Source: Pictodentalium vernedei (taxonomy: Eukaryota > Mollusca > Scaphopoda > Dentaliida > Dentaliidae). Taken from it: a stretch of 64,000 nucleotides of DNA. The notes beneath the pieces were generated by a model. It was not told the DNA's origin, did no database searches, and saw only the letters and a program-made list of their open reading frames with translations. The stretch lies in the NCBI GenBank assembly GCA_031216915.1, contig CM062294.1:390839217-390903216 (forward strand), written 5' to 3'. Shown one piece after another: positions 53,722 through 62,177 of this stretch; the first letter of the stretch is position 1, and every line of letters begins with the position of its first letter. A program made the position numbers and the translations under genes.

Positions 53722-56280
53722 AGTTTTGATTGCAATTTTTGGGCTTTTGTCGGCTTTCGCAAATTACTCCAAGATCGGAGATTAGTTCGCTGCCGGCTAA
53801 CAGGTCATGATTTTTCGCGGCCAGGGTGGCTAGGCGGTCTTTAATGGTGGGGATATCGGCCCTGTCGTGGAGTGTTTATGGGTGTGTCCCAGGGGGCGCT
53901 TGAGCATTTTCAGTAAGTTAATTCGTTTAGTAGCTTTTTTCGCCATGTCGTCGGTATGTTTGTTGAAGGACAGTTTCTGATCAATGGTGATGCCCTGGAA
54001 TTTCGCTTCTTTGCATTCTGGGAGGGTGTTATCCATAAGTTTTAGGTCAAAATCCCGTTTAGTTTTCTTGCGAGTAAAGGTGATTCGTTGGGTTTTATTG
54101 GCATTTAGCTTAATTCTCCATTTGGCACACCATTCTTCAAGCTCGTCGAGAGCGCGTTGCAGGGGTTTTTGGAGCAGATTGGCCGTATTGTTAGAGTCCC
54201 AGAGGCCCTTATCATCCGCGAATTGGCTAACTTGAACGCGATCCTCGGATAAGCTAAGGTCATTTACGAAAAAGATATATAGGAGGGGCTTAGGACGGAT
54301 CCTTGGGGGTGCCTGCTTCGAGGGGGACACTGTCAGACATTTCATTGTTCACTCTGACTTTAATTTCGCGATCATTTAAGAAAGAGGATAGTAATCTAAT
54401 CAGTTTCACGGGGAGTCTCATTTTTGATAATTTGTAGCGCATTCCATTATGCCAAACAGAGTCGAATGCTTTTTCGACGTCTAACAGGACTGCCGCGCCT
54501 ATTTGCTGATTGTTGATAGCGGTTTTCATTTGGGTGACTAGTCCGTAGACATGTTCGATGCCTTCTTTACGGTTTCTGTAGGCTCTTTGCCATTTATTGA
54601 AGAAGTCGATGTCTTCAAGGTGCCCCCTGAACCGACTGGTAAGGATTCTTTCGAAAGTCTTACCAATGCAGCTGAGCAGGCTGATTGGGCGGTAGCTGGC
54701 AGGGTCGGAGGGGTCCTTATCGGGTTTTGGTATCATGACACCGATGGCTTTTTTCCAGCATCTGGGAAAGTAGCCATGGGTGAGGCATGAGTTGAATAGT
54801 TTGTTTAGTTTTTCGATTAGGGAGTTTGGGCTTTGTTTTAGAATTTTGTAGCTTACTTCGTCTTCGCTGGGTGAGGAGGAGTTTTTGCATTTTTTTATGA
54901 CATTAATGATTTCGTCATTGGTGATGGGAGTGACAAGGTCATCATCGTCCCCTTCTTCTGGCTCGTTATCGAAGTTGGGGTCTCGGTAGATATCGGGGTG
55001 TTCATTGATGAAGTCATCAATCGCGTTGATGACGGCGTCATCATTGCCCGTGCCTTGGTACGGGCGATGCGTTTTTCTTAGGAGGTAGGCAAAGGTGTCG
55101 GCCTTCTCTTTGTCGGTGCGAGTGAAAGAGCCGTCTTCCTTCTTAAGAGGTTTTGCTGCGGCTTTGCCGCCTTTGTTTTTTTGCCCAGTGAGAATTTTGA
55201 AAGAGTCCCAGAATTTTTTAGCATTTTGGTCCTGTTTAGATTGGCCGTTGCCTTTTCCCAGCTGGATTGTTTTTCAGCTTTGAGGGCTTCTTTGACTTCG
55301 CCATGAAGGCTGTTGTATGTTTTTTTTTTAGCTAGGATTTCCTGCTGGGGTCAGTTTCTTTTTTTAGAGCGCGGAGAGCTTTCCGCTTAGATTTGATGAG
55401 TAACAGAGTCTCGCCCGAGATAGTGTTTCTCCAGGGGCGTGCTTCCTCTTTTGGGCATATTTCGTTTAAGGTTGAGTTAATGATTTTCTCAATGCTCTCG
55501 CATTGGGTTTCAAGTTTCGCTTCATTGGATTGGGGGGGGGGAGAGTTCGTGAGTTTGACATCAATGATGTCGCGGTAGAGGTTCCAATTAATTTTCCTGA
55601 AGTTTCTACGGAGAGTAGGGGGGTACCTGAGTGGGCCATTTCCAAGCTGCAGAGAGGCATGGACCGGGAGGTGGTCCCTGCCTAAGTCATCGTCGCCGAC
55701 CCAGTGGTCGTCGATATGGTTTACCAGGGAGTCACTAGCGATAATTAGATCGAGGATTTCGGATGAGAATAATGGGTTATTACTGATATAGGTTGCTGAG
55801 CTGTCATTCATAACCACATGAAGGTTATGTTTTTTGTGATTTCAAGGAGGGCTTCACCGTTTGGGGTAGTTTTGTTGCAGCCAAAGTACTGGTGTTTGGC
55901 ATTGAAGTCGCCGAGGAAAATGCAGTGTTTGTATTTCCTCGTAAAGAATTCAAAGACAGTGTCAGAAACAATTTTGCTTGGGTCATTATAATAACAAACA
56001 ATCGCGATGTTTTTATTATCAACAGTGATTTCAGTAGCAATCACCTCTGCGTCGAGGTGATTAGTTCTTATAGTTTTGGTTTTGATGTTCTGCTTTATTA
56101 GAAGAGCGACGCCGCCACCAGTGGTGGTTAATCGATCTCTTCTAATAGTGCTGAACCCGCTTACCGAAAAGTTTTTACTGGGTCGAAGCCAACTTTCGCA
56201 GATACAGATAATGTCTGTGTCTTCTAAATATTGGCTGATTTGAAGTTTTTTATTGTTAACGCTTCTGATGAATGAAAGGT
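53722..56280 (-). pseudogene. LINE ORF2 endonuclease-reverse transcriptase (J1), disrupted
   Basis: The endonuclease starts right after module 2: ICICESWLRPS, GGGVALLIK, CIFLGDFNAKHQYFGC (about 55860-55930) and DLGRDHLPVH. RT motifs are VMIPKPDKDPSDPASYRPIS (54670-54745), GAAVLLDVEKAFDSVWHNGM and VSQFADDKGLW (about 54205-54235). Frame changes occur near 55810, 55335 and 54300. Between HTHKHS (about 53880) and DIPTIKDRLATLAAKNHDLL (about 53850-53790) the usual thumb and C-terminal region is missing, so an internal deletion has occurred, yet the last ~45 residues to a stop near 53722 remain. The motif set resembles Jockey-group LINEs. Confidence 0.82.
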
Positions 56281-56345
56281 TTTAGCGCGCCGAAGGCGCG
56301 CAGGGACGATGTGGGATTTACAAATCCCTTGCGACCCGGTTAGCC
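56270..56345 (-). repeat. Two-hairpin intercistronic module, copy 2 (before ORF2)
   Basis: GCGCGCCGAAGGCGCGC at 56285-56301. The second hairpin is GGGATTT-AC-AAATCCC (56313-56328), a perfect 7-bp stem whose sequence differs from the GGGG/CCCC stem of the other copies. GCGACCCGGTTAGC follows where the others have TCGACCCTCGGTAGCTG. Confidence 0.7.
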
Positions 56346-57367
56346 TTATTTTATTTCACTTGGATCTTGGACCACACAGGCCTAGCTTTCCTATTGCCTC
56401 AAATGGGGTCTGAATGGGTATGCACGTGGTTAGAATTCCCGGCAGTTTGTATTGGAGTGACAGATTGTCAAAGACCAAACCCTAAACGCCATTAAGACTA
56501 TTAGAGAGTGGGCTCTATTCGGTTCCAGCTTGGCGATGGTAGAGGTTTGAGTCCCACTATGGTGGCGAGCCAGAATATAATGTTGTGCGATGGCAATTTT
56601 AAGGGAAAAAGAAAAAAGAAAAACAAACAGCAACGCCGGTTTGGTAGCGGCCCCGGTATATGACCATAGCGTTACAAAAAAGGAATGGAGAAAGCTCCAA
56701 CAGTTTAGTTTGAAAAAACCGGGAGTCATCCATCAAGCCTTCTGGGAGATAGGATGCCGTATGTGATTTGAGGTATCTGGTTATCCTTCGGGAATTCCAA
56801 ATGACCTCCAACACCCCCCCACCCCCCCCCCCCCCCCACCCCCCACCCCACAAAAAAGCCCTTAAAAGGGCTGTTTGCTGGCAAGATTGTTTCCTTGCCT
56901 TGGTCTTGTTAGGTTTTCTGCACATCTTTGCTTGAGGATTGTTTCAATCCCTCATAGTTTGTCATTCAGTTTGGTCGTGTGTCTGATGAGATAGAGGAGG
57001 TAGAAAAGATAGAGAGCTGGAAATTAGAGCAATTCGGTTTTTAATTTACAACTTTTCCGTCCTTTTGGATGGGGAAGCCAGCATTTTCTCCCCGAGATTT
57101 ATATCTCAGGGAGGGGAGACCCTTCTAGCGTTCCACACGGCTATTTGTAACTTATTCATGATGGGAGTGTAGTTAATTACGGTGTTTTGTTAGGGGTTAA
57201 GTGGCGGCCTTATTGGGTGTTGATTGAGGCTTTAATTAGCGAGTCCGAATTTTGTGTTTTGAAAAGCCGGGACGCTGACCGGCTAACATCACGACAGATG
57301 TCGGACAGATTAGTACTCACGTGTTTATCTAATACAGTGAACAATGCTCCTGCAACTAGTGAGCAGA
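56346..57367. other. Stretch between J1 ORF1 and module 2, no gene seen
   Basis: Contains a long C-rich tract at about 56814-56850 (mostly C with a few A). Short minus-strand frames lack domains. The length is unexpected if ORF1 and ORF2 are normally separated only by the module, so it may hold an insertion. Confidence 0.35.
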
Positions 57368-59019
57368 TTATATGGGGGGGAGGAGGCGCAATCGGGATTT
57401 TTTAGGTTTAGTTTTTTCAGTTCTATGCTTTCTTTGACTTTTTTTAAAATGAGGGCACCCGCGATAGCTGCTAACGTGGTCTCCCTTACAGATTGGGCAT
57501 GAGGGAGAGTCTGACTTGCAACCCTTTGTGGGGTGATTGCCTCCACATATGCAGGTCAGATTGCCCCTGCATTTCGAAACTAAGTGCCCGAATTTTTGGC
57601 ACTTGCGACATTGAATTGGTGGAGGGGAGGATCTGTACTCCTCCACCTCGTGCTTTCTGCCATTGATTAAGACCCCGTTTTCGGTGAATTTCGGCTTAGT
57701 TGCGTTACTGAGGCAGTTTACCTTAAGCCGCCACGTGCATTTGCCCGTGGCTCTCGAGGTAAACCTTTCCCATTCGCACCCCGGCAACACCTCAGAGATT
57801 ACCTCCTTGGGGGTGTCTGGGTGAACCCTGGTGACGACTATTCTGAAAGAGTTCGCCTTCTTAGCAGGTGGGGCGGGTGTAGCTTTCCTTTGCCCCTGCC
57901 TTGTGGCTTTCGTTAACGGGCGGTCCGCTGTCTTCTTAACAACAGTGGAGAAGTCCAGATCCATAAGGGGTGTTGGAACTTGTGATGGAGTAGGTCCTGA
58001 GTTGTCTGGAGTTGACTGACCTTGTGCCTTAGTTGCTGCGCTGGAGTTAATGGATTTGCTGGAATCGCTATTGCTGGCATTTTTTGAATTATTGCTTTTT
58101 CTGGGTCGCTATTTTGATCAGTTGGACTAAGGACTGAGATAGAGCCAGGATGGCACGGACGAGGAATGAGACTCCGACACCTTTTGACTTTGCGTTCCGT
58201 CATGGTGTTAAAGCCATCCTCATTCGTGCTTTCCTGCAGTTCTATCTCTCCATCAATGCTGTCTCTTTTTTGTTCTTTCCTCTTCTGCTGAGGTCTGATG
58301 GAGGACTTGAACTTTGGATGAGGTGACCAGACTGTTACCGCTATATCCAGGGCTGAACAATTGTGATAGAGGTTTATCAGGATTAAATTCTCTAGTGTTG
58401 AGAGGATCCTTAGGGTCGATAGTAGGAGGTGATTTTGCTAGCCTGCCCCCCCCCCCCCCCCGCCCCCAGCAGTCCGAGCGACCTCTGCGTAGGATCTGGG
58501 GCTACCGCCCTCACCCAACTCAGAGGTTGCTGGGGTTGCTGGTGGTGTTGAGCCACTAGTAACTTTGGCTGTAATGTTGTCAATAGGTTCAGTTACCTTA
58601 ACTAGAGCAGGGTGGACATCTGCCGCAACCTGAATTTCCTTTGGAGGAGATCCAGGGGTCAGCATGCAGACCTGGGTACAACCCTGAGCCTCAGAACTGC
58701 TCATCAAACCGGGCAGGCTAGAACTGACCGCTGCAGTTGCAGGAGTTGCTGAGGATTTTAGTCTGGCGACTTCCTCCTCCTTGGCGGCGAGCTGCGCCCT
58801 GAGAGAGGCTATCTCTTTCCTCATCTCCTTCATCTCATCCGCTAATACCTGGATATCGGACCTCCCCGTAGAATAAGAAAGACCACCTACCCTGCCAGCT
58901 CTCCTAGCAGCTCTTTCTCTCTCTCTCTCTCTCCTCATCTTTCTTTCTTCTTTTCTCTCCTCTCTTTTCATGTCCTTTATGAAGGCAGTGGAGATGGGAT
59001 TGTTGAAATTCTGAGACAT
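57368..59019 (-). pseudogene. LINE ORF1 (coiled coil + CCHC protein), J1, frameshifted
   Basis: Starts at 59019 (MSQNFNNPISTAFIKDMKRE), very basic at first, then a coiled coil DEMKEMRKEIASLRAQLAAK (about 58780-58850) and PRSYAEVARTAGG. The frame changes around the C/G tract at 58446-58461. It resumes to the C-terminal domain FRIVVTRVHPDTPKEVISE, FTSRATGKCTWRLKV and knuckles CRKCQKFGHLVSKC, CICGGNHPTKGC and CPICKGDHVSSYRGC. It parallels J2 ORF1 throughout. RNA binding in the LINE RNP is inferred from family knowledge. Confidence 0.8.
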
Positions 59020-59159
59020 TTTCTTGGTAACAGTAAGTTCAAAGACAGAGCGGCAGAAGTGTGTTTTAAGTTTACTCTTTGTGACTGAAATATGATGATA
59101 ATCACTTTTTCAGACTAAACGCCTTGCCTTGTCAAAGTACTTGATGAATGTGTCATTGC

Positions 59160-59270
59160 GATTGTTGAATCGAGAACGAAACGGTTTGACGCGCCGAAGG
59201 CGCGCAGGGACGATATGGGGAACAAGAACAAGCCCCTTTCGACCCTCGGTGACTGTAGATGGTTGGTTTC
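59160..59270 (-). repeat. Two-hairpin intercistronic module, copy 3 (before J1 ORF1)
   Basis: CGCGCC-GAA-GGCGCG at 59190-59204. GGGG (59217-59220) pairs with CCCC (59233-59236). TTTCGACCCTCGGTGACTG follows on the plus strand. It lies about 170 nt before the ORF1 start, as in J2. Confidence 0.7.
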
Positions 59271-60123
59271 ATATGTCTTGGTGTGTCAAAGGAGGAGAAG
59301 GTTCAAGTACTCGGCAGGTGTCTGTGATGGTTTTAGCGTCGTCTATGCCGTTTTTTCTTCTTTTTAGGTGGAGGTGGTTGGGAAGGAGAGACTGTGGTAG
59401 TTGTTGGTGTAGTTGGGCTGTTGTAATGGAGGACTGACTGGGTGGATTTGGTCGAGTCCTTGCTGCTTCAGGAGTGTTGGTGCTGTGGATGTTGCTTTGT
59501 TCTGTGAGTGCCGTCGTGGTTGTGGTCTCTACTTTCTTCAATTGCTGCCCTAATGTCTTCTCTTAGGCTGCGAATTTGCTCAGAGAGTATCCGTGCCTGT
59601 TCCTGAACCAGAGAGGGGGATGAAATTGGAGAGGGAGACATCAGAGAACCAGTTTCCGATTCCGTCTCCGACTCGCTGGTGACATCGTCATCTTCCAGGT
59701 TGCCCCTCAAAGGAGAGGCAGCTGGGGAGTGGATGGGAGTCACAGGAGTTGGAGGGAGGAAATGGTAGTGGTCTCCTCCGTCTTCTCTTCCGCTTTCTCT
59801 TCCTTCTTTTTCAGGAACGTCTCCAGCCGCCGGGCATCCCGGCGCCTGGTGGATGGGCTCTTTTTCTTCTTGCTCTTCTTCTTTTCCTTTTCAGGGCCAG
59901 GTCCAGGCTTCTTCGGGTGAGGACCAGTGTGAGAGGGGTTCCTCTCACAAAAGGTGCTACCTCTCCCCGAAGAAGGTGTGGTGGTGTTGTGCTCTTCAAC
60001 GATGAACTCCAAGTTCAGATGAACTCTCTTGTCTGTCTCCTGGACAGTCCAGGTGACAGGGCAAGAGATGCCCAGAGCTGCTATTGTTCTCTTCAGTCGC
60101 GCTGGTAGTTCCAGTGTTTCCAT
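59269..60123 (-). pseudogene. ORF0 copy C (J1), frameshifted
   Basis: Function unknown. ATG at 60123 gives METLELPARLKRTIAALGIS, then PVTWTVQETDKRVHLNLEF, TPSSGRGSTF and a very basic segment (KKKSKKKKSPSTRRRDARRL, probable nuclear localisation or nucleic-acid binding). The frame changes at about 59740 to an acidic/Ser-rich part with a helical stretch (ARILSEQIRSLREDIRAAI) and again at about 59500. It aligns with ORF0-A over its length. Confidence 0.65.
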
Positions 60124-60149
60124 AATTAAGGTGATAATTAGGATGCAGA

Positions 60150-60240
60150 TTGTTGAATCGAACGAAATGGTTTGACGCGCCAAAGGCGCGCAGGGACAAC
60201 TTGGAGGACAAGCCCCTTTCGACCCTCGTTAGCTGTTTGT
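60150..60240 (-). repeat. Two-hairpin intercistronic module, copy 4 (before ORF0-C)
   Basis: CGCGCC-AAA-GGCGCG at 60176-60190 (loop AAA instead of GAA, stem intact). Weaker GGAGGACAAGCCCC hairpin, then TTTCGACCCTCGTTAGCTG. Confidence 0.65.
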
Positions 60241-60296
60241 TGTTGTTGTAGGATGTCAAGGCGCGGTTGAGGAGGAAAAGGAAGGAGGGAGGTGGT

Positions 60297-60698
60297 TTAA
60301 CCCCCCCGTCTAGGCTTCTTCCGGCTCTTTTTCTTTGGAGGTGGTTGAGATTGTGATGTGGAAATCGACGATGTTGAGTTTAGTGTTGAGTTTGGTGAAT
60401 TGATTGCGTCTAATTTCTTTTTGAGATCTGCCTTGGATTGTTCCCTGAACTCCTGAGTTTCGGTGGCGATTCGGTTTCCCATCTCAATTGCTCGTCTTGC
60501 CATCTCTCTTATTTTCCTTAATTCTTCGGCGGTGACAGCAGATTTAGGTGGCTGTGTTGCTGAGATTGACTCACCCGGGCTGTCCGGTAGAGAAGGAAGT
60601 GGGGAGTGAGTGGTGGGAGGTGGTGAAAAGGCAACCTCCGGTTGATTGTTGAATCGAATCAAATCAAATGGTTTTCCGCGCCGAAGGCGCGCAGGCAC
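60297..60698 (-). pseudogene. ORF0 copy B (J1), N-terminally deleted
   Basis: Open for 133 codons, but the first visible start is GTG and the frame runs through the palindrome itself. It corresponds only to the C-terminal half of ORF0-A (TTHSPLPSLPDSP versus DTHSPLPSKPECQ). Then come a helical basic/acidic stretch (EELRKIREMARRAIEMGN) and a basic end (PPPKKKSRKKPRRGG). The conserved WTVQE and SGRGSTF blocks are absent, so it is probably a truncated repeat unit. Confidence 0.5.
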
Positions 60699-60740
60699 GA
60701 TATGGGGGGCAAGCCCCTTTCGACCCTCATTAGCTGTAGA
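60650..60740 (-). repeat. Two-hairpin intercistronic module, copy 5 (between ORF0-A and ORF0-B)
   Basis: CGCGCC-GAA-GGCGCG at 60677-60691. GGGGGGCAAGCCCC at 60704-60717 forms the second hairpin, then TTTCGACCCTCATTAGCTG. Confidence 0.7.
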
Positions 60741-60786
60741 ATTTGAAAGTGTCAGACCGTGGTAAAGGAGGAGAAGTTGTGGGTTG

Positions 60787-61605
60787 TTAGCGGCGCTTGT
60801 GTCTTTTCTGCTTCTTTTTCAGAGATGGAGGTTTGGAAGGAGAGATAGTGGTAGTTGGTGTTGTTGGTGGGCTGCCTGATGGTTGTTGCTGAGTTTTGTA
60901 GGGTCTGGTCCTAGCCGAGTCTGGGGTGGTTGTGGGTGATTGCTGAGTCTTTTGTTGTTGTAGATTTCTGGCGTCTATTAGTTTTTTGGTTTCTTCGACT
61001 TTTTGCATAAATTGTTGGTATTGCCTGTCCATCTGTTGTCTGTGAAGGTCCCCTTGTATCTCGTGTTCCCGTAAGATGTTCTCTATCCTGTCGTCCTCGT
61101 CCTGGCATTCTGGTTTAGAAGGAAGAGGCGAGTGGGTGTCGGGAAGAGGCGAGAGGGTAGCTTCCATTTCCACCTCAGTCTCCACAGACTCTTCCACATC
61201 CGACAATACCGATTGGGAAGCCGGCATTTGGATGGGGCTGTCTGTGGGAGTGGGAGGGGAAGTGGTGGCCGCCTCTGGCTCTTTCTTTTCCTCACCTTTC
61301 TCTTTCTTCATCTCCAAGAATGCCTCCAAGCGTCGGGAATCCCTCCGCTTGGTGGACGGGCTCTTCTTTCTTCTCTTTCTCTTTTCAGGGCCTCCTTCCC
61401 TCTTCGGGTGAGGACCAGTGCGAGAGGAGTTCCTCTCAACAAAGGTACTACCTCTCCCCGAGGAGGGCGGTGATATTTTCTCTTCTTCAACTAGGAATTC
61501 CATAGACAGGTGGACTCTCGTTCCTATCTCCTGGACAGTCCAGGTGATAGGACGAGAGACCCCTAAGGCTGAAATAGTCTTCATCAATCTAGTCGGTATT
61601 TCCAT
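60787..61605 (-). CDS. ORF0 copy A (J1): basic protein of unknown function, intact
   Basis: 272 residues from the ATG at 61605 (MEIPTRLMKTISALGVS), chosen because ORF0-C starts at the equivalent ATG. No known domain was recognised. The order is RPITWTVQEIGTRVHLSMEF, SPPSSGRGSTFVERN, a Lys/Arg-rich block (RKRRKKSPSTKRRDSRRLEA), a Pro/Ser/Glu-rich linker, a Gln-rich helical stretch (RQQMDRQYQQFMQKVEETKK) and a basic end (LKKKQKRHKRR). The frame is open upstream to 61779 but without support. It could be a nucleic-acid-binding LINE accessory protein, and the basic segment suggests nuclear entry. Confidence 0.6.
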   Translation of the reverse strand: MEIPTRLMKTISALGVSRPITWTVQEIGTRVHLSMEFLVEEEKISPPSSGRGSTFVERNSSRTGPHPKREGGPEKRKRRKKSPSTKRRDSRRLEAFLEMKKEKGEEKKEPEAATTSPPTPTDSPIQMPASQSVLSDVEESVETEVEMEATLSPLPDTHSPLPSKPECQDEDDRIENILREHEIQGDLHRQQMDRQYQQFMQKVEETKKLIDARNLQQQKTQQSPTTTPDSARTRPYKTQQQPSGSPPTTPTTTISPSKPPSLKKKQKRHKRR

Positions 61606-61789
61606 GATTGGATGTTCGCTCTCTGAAATCAGAGGTGCGAATGTTGAGGTGGTCGATGGTGACGAAAATGGATTGTTGAATCTGGCAGGAAACAGAATTT
61701 TATAGACAGTGAATCTGCCATCTGAAAATTGTTGTATAAACAACTGGTGCCCAGCTGTAATCATTTTGTGAACAAACAAAAACGGTTAA

Positions 61790-62177
61790 CGGATAAAACA
61801 CTGATGACTTACGAGTATTTTCACACTTGAACTATCAAAATTGTCTTTGCTCAATTTCCTCAATGGTAATAAAAACACAGGTTAATTTATGAAACCCACA
61901 GCCAGTGAGATTAATATTAGAATTATAAGTTGCATGGATTATGGATAAGTCAATTAATTTTATGACAGTCTTCATTGAATTCATTATATTGCAAAAAATT
62001 AGGTAACAATATTCCCAAATACAATGTGCTATACATGATAATCATAATGAAGAAATATATGGTATGTGTCAATAAGAAACCCCCTGTGGTTCTCTTATTT
62101 CCACATACGTATGTGTCAATAAGCTAAACACAGTGTTGTGCTCATTTCCACATACGTATGTGGAAATAAGCACTTCC
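61790..62177. other. AT-rich spacer with a 24-bp perfect palindrome
   Basis: ATTTCCACATACGTATGTGGAAAT at 62144-62167 is a perfect palindrome, with the related CCACATACGTATGTG at 62101-62115. It lies directly before the NLR2 3' tail. No gene seen. Confidence 0.5.

Larger units (their letters stand above)
53300..61790 (-). mobile_element. Multi-ORF LINE J1: three ORF0 units, ORF1, ORF2
   Basis: Minus-strand order: ORF0-A (61605-60787), module, ORF0-B (partial), module, ORF0-C, module, ORF1 (59019-57368), module, ORF2 endonuclease-RT (56280-53722), structured 3' repeats. The J1 ORF1 is homologous to J2's, and the modules tie all parts together. Both limits are approximate. All large ORFs except ORF0-A are interrupted. 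Confidence 0.7.

Noticed and set aside
60297-60698. ORF0-B as an independent gene
   Set aside because: It lacks an ATG near its start, reads through the palindrome and matches only the C-terminal half of ORF0-A, so it is treated as a truncated unit.
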